Origin: a virus
IMG/VR virus record: IMGVR_UViG_3300025012_000023
Coordinates: 1 to 36,694 of that record
Length of the DNA: 36,694 nucleotides
Strand: one strand, 5' to 3'
Part shown: positions 27,798-36,694 of the stretch, piece after piece
Layout of the letters: every line of letters begins with the position of its first letter
How positions within the stretch are numbered: the first letter of the stretch is position 1
Position numbers and translations under genes: made by a program
The notes under the pieces: generated by a model
Database searches by the model: none
What the model was told of the DNA's origin: nothing
Seen by the model: only the letters and a program-made list of their open reading frames with translations

Positions 27798-28616
27798 ATG
27801 AATCTTTGATATTATCCTGAAATATATGTTTGAATGCCAAGCTGAACAGGCTTTCCACATCCTGAAACAATACTAAACATATTCAATCAAACTTGTGTAA
27901 AAAACAGAGAGGTTGAATTAGTGTTTTATTCTGAAAACATTATTAAAAGAAAACCAGTTCAACACGCAAGGAATGAAATAGTCCACAACTTCCTAAAATC
28001 AGGTTGTCACTATCTTTGGTTTGTTGATGATGATAACCCACCAGCTTTAGATGTACTTGAAAACCTACTTGAACACCAAAAAGACTGCGTTTCTGCTTTA
28101 GTTCCTCTAAGACATTGAGATAACTACTTACTAAACATATTCAAAGACTGAAAACACATCACAAGTTACGAATGAATGGAATGACCACTTATCGAAATAG
28201 ATAACTTCTGAACTTGATGTGTTCTGATGAGTAAAGATATAGTCGAAGCAATGTATAAGAAATTTAATTGAAATCCTTATCAATTCAGAATAGAAGAATT
28301 TGTATTAAATGAAATGAATGATGAAGTAGAGAGATACGAGTTTCAGGATAGATATATACAAGATTGGTTTATTAGATATAAGCAAGATGAGTTCTGAAAC
28401 ATACTAAAAAGAGAAGAAAGTATATCAGAGGATTTATTCTTTGGTAGAGAAGCAAAGAAACTTTGATTTAAATTCTATGCAGATTTAAGAAGCCATTGCA
28501 CACACTTTAAAGATATTACTAAGCTAAAAGTAAAATATGAAGAATATAAAACCAACCTTGAGTATTCTGATTCCAACACTACACCAGAAGAATGAGAAGT
28601 GAATTGAATATATTAA
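27798..28616 (+). CDS. GT-A-type glycosyltransferase
   Basis: 272 aa. It starts YYPEIYVGMPSGTGFPHPET, has QHARNEIVHNFLKSGCHYLW, and a FVDDDNPP motif with the metal- and sugar-nucleotide-binding DDD at 77-79, followed by LVPLRH and FGTGCVLMS. This is the pattern of phage-encoded GT2-like transferases. It would put a sugar on phage DNA, on a virion protein, or on a host surface molecule. It lies between terminase and portal, and overlaps the next transferase by 80 bp. Confidence 0.85.
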
Positions 28617-29130
28617 GCTATTAGAAAATCAGATAAGACAACACTTTTATTGTAAACCTATGTTCTGAAATTGAATTGAAGTTAAGAGTGTGGATAATAT
28701 GCTTGTGAACACCGCTTGGAATACACTAGTAAAAGAATGTGAATGAGAGATTATGCTTATCTTAAACGATGATATAGAACTACAAGAAGAAGTATTTGAA
28801 ACACTTGCAAAGCTAGAGAAATGACAGGTTTATTGTCCTTATTTCAGCAGATGAGATAACTTCAATAAGATTTACTCTAACAACTGAAACAATATAGTTT
28901 GATTCTGCTTCGGAATGTATAAGAGTGATTGGAAAGATATTCCAAGTGAACTTAAAATATATTTCTGAGATAATTATATTTATGAGTATATGAACAAGAA
29001 TATTTTATGGGGCTGATATATTCATCATTGGGAATCTAAATCTATTTTTGCACCTGAGAGAAAAGAACAAATAGAAAGTTTAATTAAACAAGATTATATA
29101 GAATGGGATAAAATTATAAGTAACTTATAA
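28537..29130 (+). CDS. Second GT-A-like glycosyltransferase
   Basis: 197 aa. MKNIKPTLSILIPTLHQKNE is the typical first strand and loop of GT-A transferases; MLILNDDIEL at 73-82 carries the DxD-like motif, followed by a GFCFGMYKSDW segment. The first 26 codons lie inside the end of the preceding gene, in another frame; because this part is the conserved start of the fold, the long overlap appears real. Together with the previous gene and the following methyltransferase, it forms a modification cassette. Confidence 0.8.
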
Positions 29131-29134
29131 AAAT

Positions 29135-29656
29135 ATGCACAAGAATATACTAGACTATTGCGAAACAATTAAAAATAAGTTCCCTGAGAGCTTTAAAAGT
29201 AAAAAGGTATTAGAAGTAGGCTCACTTGATATTAACTGATCTGTGAGACAATATTTTACTGATTGTGATTATACTTGAATAGATTTATGAGAATGACCTT
29301 GAGTAGACAGAGTATATGATTTTACAGTGAAATATCAACCAGATGATTTATGGAATTTTGACACTATAATTTCAACTGAAATGTTAGAACACTGCAAACT
29401 ATATAATCAAGCACTTATTAATATGATTAAGTGTCTTAAATCCTGATGACTTCTATTAATAACTGCAGCCTGAGAATGAAGACCTGAACATTGAACAACA
29501 AGAACAAGTCCAAAAGATGCACCATTTACTAATGACTGGTATAAGAATATAACGGAATTAGATTTATTACAAGCACTTCAGCCTAGTATATACTTCTCTG
29601 AATATGAGATATCAATTCAATGAACTGATATAAGATTTTACTGAATAAAATGTTAA
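29135..29656 (+). CDS. SAM-dependent methyltransferase (class I)
   Basis: 173 aa. Motif I VLEVGSLDINGS at 25-36, then YTGIDLGEGPGVD at 46-58 (acidic loop), STEMLEH at 80-86 and LKSGGLLLITAAG, which is a normal small class I methyltransferase. UGA gives the loop and GID glycines. Such enzymes often methylate sugars or nucleotides next to glycosyltransferases. Substrate unknown. Confidence 0.85.
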
Positions 29657-29674
29657 AACAACCTAAAATTTGGT

Positions 29675-29701
29675 TTGACTTTATCAAAAAAAAAGTATAC
29701 T
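29675..29701 (+). promoter_or_regulatory. Candidate late promoter before portal leader
   Basis: TTGACT, 15-bp gap, TATACT. The TTGACTTTAT start and the 15-bp gap match the candidate at 17458. It would begin a transcript near 29708, just at the structured leader. Confidence 0.55.
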
Positions 29702-29713
29702 TAAATTAAGTAA

Positions 29714-29769
29714 GAGCGGAAAACTTATGTATTTAATGCAATCCGCTCGCAACAAATCTTAAGTTTTCC
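29714..29769 (+). ncRNA. Structured leader with pseudoknot potential upstream of portal gene
   Basis: GAGCGGA (29714-29720) pairs with TCCGCTC (29742-29748), and GGAAAACTTA (29718-29727) pairs with TAAGTTTTCC (29760-29769). The order of arms permits an H-type pseudoknot (stems 14-19/43-48 and 21-27/60-66) or two exclusive hairpins. The last bases of the second stem overlap the 5' arm of the terminator that follows, as in an attenuator. It could also be a stand-alone small RNA ended by that terminator. Confidence 0.55.
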
Positions 29770-29792
29770 CTCTTTACCTAGAGGGTTTTTTT
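29768..29792 (+). terminator. Intrinsic terminator in portal leader
   Basis: CCCTCT/AGAGGG 6-bp stem with a 6-nt loop and seven T, ending 22 bp before the portal ATG. Because head genes must be made in quantity, some way past this terminator, or another promoter, is required. Confidence 0.88.
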
Positions 29793-29813
29793 AATGTTAA
29801 ACCATATCAGAAA

Positions 29814-31676
29814 ATGGATATAGCTAAACTTACAGCACAAGTTCAAGATGAATACAACCAATGATATCAACATATAAGACAAGAAAGAGATAGAAAACAA
29901 GAAGTATTGTCAAAGATAATACCAAAAAATGTAAAAGAATGAGAAGTTAAAGTCCATTTATTATGGAGGAATCTACAATTAGAGAACTCCTTATTTTTGA
30001 CTGATGAATTTAATGTTGTACTTAACTCTGATGATTGAGTTTTATCAGGGGAGATTATGAAGAATGGAGAAAAAGCAATGAAGTTTGATGATGAAGATAT
30101 GGAACTTATTGAAATGAGAGAAGATATAGTAAACTACAACTGATTATATTGAGTTGCTGTTACTGTTGTTGATTGATTTGATTTTGATGAGAGCCAGCCT
30201 TTATCAGATACTATTGATCCAATGTGTGTAATTCCAGATCCTAAGAATTGGAGATGATCTAAGATGCGTTTTATCTGATTTGAAAGAAAACTAAGCAAAG
30301 AATATCTAAAATCAAACTGATTCAAAAATATATCTGAAATTCAAGAATGAACTAGTTTTGAGATGCAAAAGTATGACAGAAAAGTAAACACAGCAAACAA
30401 CACTAATTACACAGTAGAAACAAACTGACTTTGTGATATCTACGACCATTTCACAGTATTTGAATGAAGAAAATATCTAACAACTTGGGCTAACAACAGA
30501 ACTCTAAATATTAGAATGGTTGAGATTGAATGATTAACAGAAGCAGAAATAAAAAAACCACATAAAGTTAAATTCCCAGTTCAGATACATAGAAGAAAAC
30601 CTGTTTTAAATAGCTTCTTTGGTGTTTCAATAGCTGATGAGGTACTTCAATACCAAGATAGTATTTCAATGCTTGTAAATCTACAAAATATACAAGCAAG
30701 ACTTGCTGCTTTATGACCTGATAAGTTCGTTGATGAAAACCTTTGAATAGATGCATCATTACTAGGAGAGAAACTGCCTTGAGGTAGAGTTATACCAGTA
30801 AGAAGCGGATGAGTTATTTGAAATTCTATATTCAATGACCAACAGATTAATCCAAGTCAATTCCCTACACAATTCAAAACAGAGCTATACAAGATGTCAG
30901 AGGATACAACTTGAGTTAATGCTCTAGCTTTCTGACAATCAGCACCTTGATCACAAACAAAAGCAGAAGTTCAAACACTTATGCAAAATGCAAACCAATT
31001 ATTAAGTTGGGTTGCTTCGAACTATATGAGATGACAAAAGGAATATTGGAAAGCACATTACAAGGCTTATGCTTTATTTATGACTGATAAAGCTAAAAAG
31101 AATGTAAGTTTCTACCAACATTGAAAAGCTATTAGCCTAACACTTAAGAAGAAAGACTTTATATCAGATTGAAAGGTACAAGTTTATATAGAGAGCAAAC
31201 AACAAAAACAAGTAGAGAATGATAAGTCCTTTGCTAAACTGAATACTATTGCAAACCTGTACTTAGGTAATATGAAGCCTTGATATGCAATGAATACATT
31301 TTTAAGAAAACTTTGAGATACACTTTGAGTTGACTGATTTGATTCATCACTATATATAACTCCTTCAGTAGATGAAGAAAGAGCAACAAAAAACTTAGAA
31401 CTTCTTAATAATAACATTGAAATAAGTTGACCTGAAGCTTGAGAGGATTTAAAAACATACATAGACATATACAGCCAAGCAATGGATACTTCTGCGAAAG
31501 AAAAAGCATTGGAAATGTATACAAAAGCCTATATTGATTTTAGACCAGATCCAATAATGCAAGAAATGCAAGCTTGACAGACAGATTGATCTGCTGGAGC
31601 AATGAATTCAAACATAGTTGCAAGTCAGTTAAGTCAATGAAATAAAGTGCCAAGTGTACAAAATGTAGCAATGTAA
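29814..31676 (+). CDS. Portal protein
   Basis: 620 aa, a size usual for short-tailed phage portals. The N-terminal half is acidic with a beta-rich region (TIDPMCVIPDPKNWRG), the middle has IHRRKPVLNSFFGVSIADEV and a helix-rich part (LQYQDSISMLVNLQNIQARL) typical of the portal wing/stem, and a SEDTTGVNALAFGQSAPGSQT loop follows. The C-terminal 90 residues are helical, then polar. It forms the ring at the capsid vertex for packaging and ejection. Position after terminase and before scaffold and capsid genes agrees. Confidence 0.85.
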
Positions 31677-31687
31677 CCTAAAAACCA

Positions 31688-31930
31688 ATGTTAACAAAAG
31701 ACCAAAAAGAATCCTTAAAATCACTTACTAATCATCCGGGTTGGAAAGTGGTTGAGATGATAGAAGAAGAAGCAAGAATAGAGCTAGGTAATAAATTAAT
31801 GATAGCTGACCTTGAAGATACAGCACAATTAAAAGTTCTTAGAGAAAACCAAATCTATGCTAAAGCAAGAAAAGACTTTATGCAAAATATAATGAAAAAC
31901 ACAACAGAAGTTTACATACCTGAAGTTTAA
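31688..31930 (+). CDS. Small helical head-module protein
   Basis: 80 aa, acidic, mostly helical, starting MLTKDQKESLKSLTNHPGW and ending TTEVYIPEV. It contains no UGA codon and so reads the same in the standard code. Lies between portal and scaffold-like genes, a usual position for a small head-assembly factor. Confidence 0.7.
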   Translation: MLTKDQKESLKSLTNHPGWKVVEMIEEEARIELGNKLMIADLEDTAQLKVLRENQIYAKARKDFMQNIMKNTTEVYIPEV

Positions 31931-31940
31931 CATATTTCTA

Positions 31941-31963
31941 CTGCTTATTACTTTAATAGGCAG
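31941..31963 (+). promoter_or_regulatory. Strong hairpin in the intergenic gap
   Basis: CTGCTTATTA/TAATAGGCAG makes a 10-pair stem (one G-U) with a 3-nt loop, just before an in-frame ATG at 31965. No T-run follows. It could hide that upstream start, process the mRNA or set expression of the scaffold-like gene. Confidence 0.5.
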
Positions 31964-32021
31964 AATGAAGTTTGAGGAAACTTTTACAAAAACCTTTATT
32001 TTACTGCTTAACATAACTAGA

Positions 32022-32531
32022 ATGGCAGACCTAGACCAAGACTTTGAAGATGATGTATCTTATACAGAATCTGAGGACTTAGACACAAACTCTGAAATTA
32101 CATACGAACAAGCTATGGAATGGAAGAAAAAAGCTGAAAGGCTTGAAAAGGCAGAAAGGAAACTAGTAGAATTAAAAAAAGCTAGTAAGGATAAGCCAGA
32201 AGCTACTGAGTGAATAACTCAAAAGGAATTAGACTTAAGGGAGGAAGTATCTGATTTTATACTTGGAAATCCTGACTTAAAAGAATATAAAGCAGACTTG
32301 CTTAAATATGTAAAAGATTGATTCACATTAAGACAGGCAAAAGCACTAGTAGAAAATGATGATAAGGCAATCGCAAACAAGGAAAAGGCAAACCAATTAA
32401 ATATATCTAATTGAGAAAGCTGAAGCACAAAGACTTCTTATACAGAATCTGAACTTGAAAAAATGAGTCAGTCTGACTATGAAAAAGCAATGGGAAGAAT
32501 CGAGAAATGAGAAGCAAAATTTAAAAGATAA
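32022..32531 (+). CDS. Scaffolding-like protein
   Basis: 169 aa, very acidic at the start (MADLDQDFEDDVSYTESED), then a Lys/Glu-rich coiled coil, and a Gly/Ser linker and helical end (SELEKMSQSDYEKAMGRIEKGEAKFKR). This is the usual look of a phage scaffold, and the place directly before the major capsid gene agrees. The start at 32022 is preferred; the same frame could begin at 31965, adding 19 mostly hydrophobic residues, but that ATG adjoins a strong hairpin. Confidence 0.8.
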
Positions 32532-32550
32532 TATAATTTAACTAAGAAAA

Positions 32551-33378
32551 ATGGCAAACACTATAATCAATCCTACTATCTTCGCAAAAGAAGTTATTAG
32601 AAACAGAGATATCAAAAATGTATTCTACAAATTTGCAAACTCTGACTATACTTGAGAATTAAAAAAAGCTTGAGATACTGTAACAGTTCAAACTCTACCT
32701 ACTCTTTCTTTCACTACTTGAGGAACTGCTTGAAATGCTATTACTGCTACTGACTTTACAATCACTTCTGAAAACCTAGTTATTGACCAGGTTGCACAAT
32801 TAATGGTTACTCTTAAAGATATAGAAGTAACACAATCTAATCTATCTTTAGAAGCTAAAGTTTGAGAAAGATTTGCAGAAGCAGAAGCAAGACTTCTTGA
32901 TGTTGTTATTAGAGATTTCATCTTAAACGATGTTGATTCTAAAATACCATCTGGAAACAAACTATCTACAATCACAGCTTCAAAAACTACTGTATTTCCT
33001 GCTATTGAAGCATTGAAAGTAAAATTAGCTGAAAACAATGTAACTGATAACTTAGTTTTATTTGTTGCTCCAATAATCTGATCTTACCTAAGACAAGCTG
33101 ATGTTTTAGATAACACAGATCAAGGGTTTATGACTAGACAAAAAGGTTATCTTGGTTTAATTTCAGGATTTAAGGTAATTGAAACAAACGCACTAACTAC
33201 TCCAAAGAAAATGATAGCTATGCAAGAGGGGTCAATTAACTGTGTTGTTCAATTAAATAAATACGATGTTAGACAAGGAACTGATGGTTTCTACGAAAAC
33301 TTACTTGCTGAGATTATATACGGATCTAAAATATTCGGAGAATCTGGTAAATGAATCGCTACACAAGTTTACTCTTAA
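32551..33378 (+). CDS. Major capsid protein
   Basis: 275 aa. It starts MANTIINPTIFAKEVIRNRD, then FYKFANSDYTGELKKAGDTV and TVQTLPTLSFTTGG, and has a spine-helix region (KVGERFAEAEARLLDVVI) and VLFVAPIIGSYLRQ, as in HK97-fold coat proteins of the P22-like type. UGA codons supply family glycines. A strong hairpin follows its stop. It should be the most abundant virion protein. Confidence 0.88.
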
Positions 33379-33383
33379 TCGAT

Positions 33384-33420
33384 AAACTCTTAACTCCTTA
33401 GAAATAAGGGGTTAAAGTTT
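33384..33420 (+). terminator. Long hairpin after the capsid gene (terminator or mRNA end)
   Basis: A nearly perfect 17-bp stem (one C-A mismatch, one U-G) capped by a GAAA tetraloop, followed by GTTTATT. The T-run is imperfect, so it may be a partial terminator or an mRNA-stabilising hairpin that raises capsid expression relative to later genes. Confidence 0.7.
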
Positions 33421-33438
33421 GTTTATTAACAATAAAAT

Positions 33439-34134
33439 ATGACACCAGATCAATTAATAACACAAGCAAGAAATGCAACCTGAATGGATACAATAAACTA
33501 TCCTGATACTCAGGGTATTATTGATTTTAACTTTGTATATCAAGATATTATTGCCGACATCATAACAGGAATAGATGAGGATTATTTCTTTAATATAGCT
33601 AAAGGTGACACAGTAGCAAACCAAGAAGAATATAATATTACTGAAATTTGAACAAGTCCTGATAATGTAAGAATTAATGAGATTAACAAAGTATTCATTA
33701 AATATGCAGATTCAGACACTTATTACACAGAAGCAACAAGAGTAAATCCAACAACCTTAACAAATGACACAGATTGGTATAAAGTTAATCAACCTAAAAC
33801 AGCTCCTATATTCTATATCCAAGACAATTCTATATTTGTATATCCTGCTCCGAATGTTATAGTAACTGAGTGATTGAAAATCCACGTAATATACCAACCA
33901 CAAGACTTAACAATATCAAGCACCGAAGCAAATATATTAATACCACCAAGATTCCATAGAACAATAGTAAGCTGAATTATACCTTTTATCTATGCCTATA
34001 AATCAGATAACAACGGTTTTATAACCTATTCTCAGATATTCGACAAAGAAAAGAAAGATATGATCGCACAAATGAAAAATAGAAACCAATCTGTAATACA
34101 AATAAAAGCTCCTAATCTTAATCAATATACCTAA
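33439..34134 (+). CDS. Head-tail connector/adaptor protein
   Basis: 231 aa. DFNFVYQDIIADIITGIDEDYFF, then IKYADSDTYYTEATRVNP and IFYIQDNSIFVYPAPN match the gp4-like connectors of short-tailed phages, where the latter strands form the beta part. The place after the capsid gene and overlap with the nozzle gene by one base support it. It would join the portal to the tail tube. Confidence 0.75.
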
Positions 34135-35573
34135 TGGCTAATGTACCCCTTTCGTTTAGTTGGAATAACTTTGCCTGATGAATCTCAGATAACAAATACC
34201 AAGCTCTGCCTTGAAGATTTTATCAAGGTTTTTGAGTAAATACAAGAGGATTTTATATGCACCCACAATCAGTAAATAAGCTTGAAAATGAATATGTTAA
34301 TTGAATAAATTGTGTATTTAATCAAGAAATTATTTGATGAACTTGAAACATAATTTGGACCAATGAGGGAGAGATTTATGAAGATACAACACTTAGAACA
34401 ACTTTAACACAATGAACACAAGGATATCATATAGGTTATTTAGTTCCAACTTGATCAGTAGCTAAACTATATTACTTTTATGATACAATCCCTTCAATAA
34501 GTCCTAAATATATCCACAGAAGCAATATTGATTGAAGCTGATTTGAACAATCCTATTTTCCTACAACAAAACCAACATACACTTCGGATGATTGATTAAA
34601 TATAAGCGTACCAACAAAAGTAAAAGTATTTAATGATTGATGAAAAAGAATAATATTCTCGCATTGTAATAATGTATTTATAATGGATCCGAGCGAGATT
34701 ATCACAAAGAAACTTACTTTCCCACCTGCTGAAACTGTTGTTTGAATAACAGAATTTCAATGACAATTCAAAATATACACTAACACAGGATTTACACTTT
34801 CTAAAATCTATACTTGGGATTGATCCTCAACAGAATATGACACGAGTGTTATCTTAACAGGAATATCGATAGGTAATGTTATAAATGACTGAGCTTACGA
34901 TTATTTTAACGATATTTCTTGAAGTATGTATCAAGTTGCTTGAGTACAGTATGAAAAAATATACCACGAATCTTGAATATCTTTATTATGAAAGGTTTGA
35001 GATTTTATATATATGAATTACAGAAATCCTGATGGTAAATATTCATTGGCTACTTATGGAAACTTGCCTTGATATCCTAAATGAATAAATCCACATTACA
35101 CAATCGATGAGGAAGATGCAACAAATGAAATCCAACAACCTACATTCGTGGATAGTTGAAGTTTTACTTATTACGCAACATATAAAAAACTATATCGTAT
35201 ATTTCCTACTTCTACTGCATATGATATGACCTTATATGCTGATAGTCTAGTTTTTACTTGAAACAACATAGAAAACAGAAAAAGTATAGATAATACCATA
35301 CTTAGATTCTCAGGAGCAACAGCAACTTGTAAAATTAAGCTAGAAGCACAGAAACAAGAGAATTGATCTTGGATAAGCCTTTGGGAATGAATAAATGCAG
35401 ACATAAACGCAGAGAATCATTGATTTGTATTATATTCTCAAAACTTTCTAAATCCTATATGAAATTTTAATACACTAAGATTCAGAGTTAGTTTTCTAAC
35501 CAACTGAATAAGTACAACTTGTAGATTTTATTGATTAGATGTTAACTGAAAAGAAGATGTATGAGTAAAATAG
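34134..35573 (+). CDS. Tail nozzle-like protein (P22 gp10/T7 gp12 type)
   Basis: 479 aa, beta-rich throughout, with over 40 UGA glycines. It starts SFSWNNFAGGISDNKYQALPG, and contains repeats of the kind seen in beta-propeller tail nozzles (IIFSHCNNVFIMDP, FKIYTNTGFTLSKIYTWDG, IYMNYRNPDGKYS). This, along with length and location, fits the tail stabilisation/nozzle protein. A fully different tail protein cannot be ruled out. Stop is TAG. It overlaps the next gene by 13 bp. Confidence 0.72.
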
Positions 35574-36076
35574 AACAATGATTTAACACATTTGAAGACA
35601 AAAACAAGGGTTTTGAACAATTAAAGTCAAAACCTCTTGATTATTACACAGACATTTATTCTCCTTGACAGACTAAAGAGAGATTAAAGATTGGTAGAGA
35701 GGTTGAATGAAGTGCTTGATGATGAAGTAAAACTATTATATTCACTCGATTATCCACAGTTTGAACTGGAAATCAGTCTTTTACTTGATTTTGATTTAAA
35801 CCCACCTCTTATACGATAAAAGCTTGGAGAAGCTGAAGTGCAGCCGTTGCGACTTGGAGTATTTGAGGATATACAACATCTAATTATTGTTTACAATTAG
35901 CTGATTGATGAAGTAATGATGTATCAGCAACTAATTATGTGTTAAGGGTGTTTTACGCTAATCAATGATGAGATAGAACAAGTGCAACACATATTAGTTT
36001 TGACAATGACTGATTAACATTAAACTTTAATTTTTCAGCTGAAAATATAGTTATGGAAATAACTTGTAATAGATAA
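35561..36076 (+). CDS. Virion protein, probable tail or head decoration
   Basis: 171 aa. After a charged N-terminal helix (EQGFNTFEDKNKGFEQLK) it has a beta-sandwich-like region: KTIIFTRLSTVGTGNQSFTG, FGFKPTSYTIKAWRS and ends NFNFSAENIVMEITCNR. This pattern appears in phage structural and carbohydrate-binding proteins, but the exact family is unsure. Last gene before the candidate promoter for the large virion genes. Confidence 0.65.
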
Positions 36077-36082
36077 ATTAGC

Positions 36083-36109
36083 TTGATTTAATCAATAAAA
36101 ATGTATAAT
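36083..36109 (+). promoter_or_regulatory. Candidate promoter of the large virion genes
   Basis: TTGATT, 15-bp gap, TATAAT, 26 bp before the ATG. Same 15-bp gap as those at 17458 and 29675. An AT-rich palindrome ATTAATATATTAAT follows. Confidence 0.55.
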
Positions 36110-36135
36110 AATATTAATATATTAATCTAATAAGT

Positions 36136-36694
36136 ATGGCAATAGATAAAAAGACTTTTGACACACTAGAAGCCTGAGCTAGAAACCAAATAATATCAGC
36201 AAACAACGCTTGAAACAAAGCAGAAGCAGAAAGACTATATCAGTCTTTTTTACCACCAACACCAGTTGCACCAATTGTTAATACTCCTGTTACGCCAACA
36301 ATTAATCAGCCCATACCAAATAATCCTGCACCGATTCAGAATTACATAGAAAAGATGCCTTGACCTGATAATGGTAGTCCAGTTAATACACAGAATGCTA
36401 ATTGAACTTGAATATGAGTAAATCTTTGACCTAGCTTCCAAGAAACACCAAAAACTGAATCAGTAGAGGCTCCAAAACCAGTTACAGTTAAAATAAATAA
36501 ATCTACTAAAACAGAAGCTCCAATTATTGACCCTAATATTAGAAAACAAGAAATAGTTACAAATCTTAACGAGTGATATAAAAATAATGAAGATATTAAA
36601 AGCTCAGTACAGAATTGAGATTGGGACTCTTTTAAAAGTGCTTATAGTATGTCTGATCCTGAAGAAGCAAAGGTAGTAGAAGCTTATTTCCAAG
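36136..36694 (+). CDS. Large virion protein with lysozyme-like domain (5' part; continues at position 1)
   Basis: First 186 codons in the window (144 unique ones before the 127-bp overlap). MAIDKKTFDTLEAGARNQII is followed by a Pro/Asn-rich stretch (LPPTPVAPIVNTPVTP..., several NP and PIPN repeats), probably a flexible linker. The frame meets position 1 in phase and continues to 2556, total 995 aa. The lysozyme-like domain is in the other part. A candidate promoter is just upstream. Confidence 0.85.
36568..36694. repeat. Terminal direct repeat, right copy (contig overlap)
   Basis: Identical to 1-127, showing that the contig closes into a circle. No inverted or cos-like structure is visible at the ends. 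Confidence 0.93.

Noticed and set aside
29650-29709. 19-codon frame after the methyltransferase
   Set aside because: Very short, overlaps the candidate promoter, and has no supporting pattern.
1-36694. Code 4 (UGA = Trp) as an alternative
   Set aside because: UGA falls at glycines in Walker A, DenV, SSB and zinc knuckles. Trp there would break the motifs, and TGG is used at real Trp positions.

Overview
The window is one complete circular phage genome written as a linear contig. The first 127 bases (1-127) are identical to the last 127 (36568-36694), and one long reading frame runs across the join, so the real circle is about 36,567 bp. The DNA is AT-rich and almost entirely coding. The decisive feature is the genetic code. 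Nearly every gene is interrupted by in-frame TGA in the standard code, and the TGAs fall where glycine is expected: the terminase Walker A motif (PPRS-G-KSR), the T4 endonuclease V-like repair enzyme (LGKGH), the SSB fold and CxxCG zinc ribbons. This is genetic code 25 (UGA = Gly), known from Absconditabacteria (SR1) and Gracilibacteria, so the phage very probably infects a member of those Patescibacteria. Stops are TAA and TAG only. In-frame CGA arginine codons occur, which leans slightly towards Absconditabacteria (from memory of published Gracilibacteria genomes that lack CGA/CGG).

Layout. (1) 36136 through the join to 4555: two large virion proteins, one with a lysozyme-like domain. (2) 4621-8649: tail fibre and three LamG/ConA-like lectin domains for surface binding. 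(3) 8662-11856: lysis region with a holin, several tiny genes and a papain-like endolysin with a cell-wall-binding tail. (4) 11871-12749: small regulatory or accessory island holding the only two leftward genes. (5) 12750-13547: largely non-coding control region. (6) 13548-19298: early recombination and DNA genes (HNH, RusA, ERF, SSB, NinB-like, DNA methyltransferase). (7) 19347-25668: accessory genes including a membrane-anchored peptidoglycan hydrolase, a pyrimidine-dimer glycosylase, a W/R-A/D-S-A repeat protein, a NUMOD/HNH endonuclease and a tRNA-like gene. (8) 25812-36076: packaging and head genes (small and large terminase, two glycosyltransferases, a methyltransferase, portal, scaffold-like protein, major capsid protein, connector, tail nozzle-like protein). 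No tape measure, sheath or tail-tube gene was found, so a short-tailed (podovirus-like) Caudoviricetes virion is most likely.

Regulation visible in the sequence. Four early promoters share TTGCAA-16 bp-TATAAT, three of them with a conserved AACTGTAAAATAA box just upstream. Three other candidate promoters have TTGACT/TTGATT-15 bp-TATA(A/C)T. Several intrinsic terminators separate the modules. Upstream of the portal gene is a compact leader that can fold as a pseudoknot and runs into a strong terminator. Genes are tightly packed, with recurring TAATATG and ATGAATAA stop/start junctions and almost no Shine-Dalgarno sequences.

No polymerase, primase, replicative helicase, integrase or phage repressor was recognised. 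The phage appears to be lytic or at least non-integrating by known means, and to rely on the host replisome plus its own recombination proteins.
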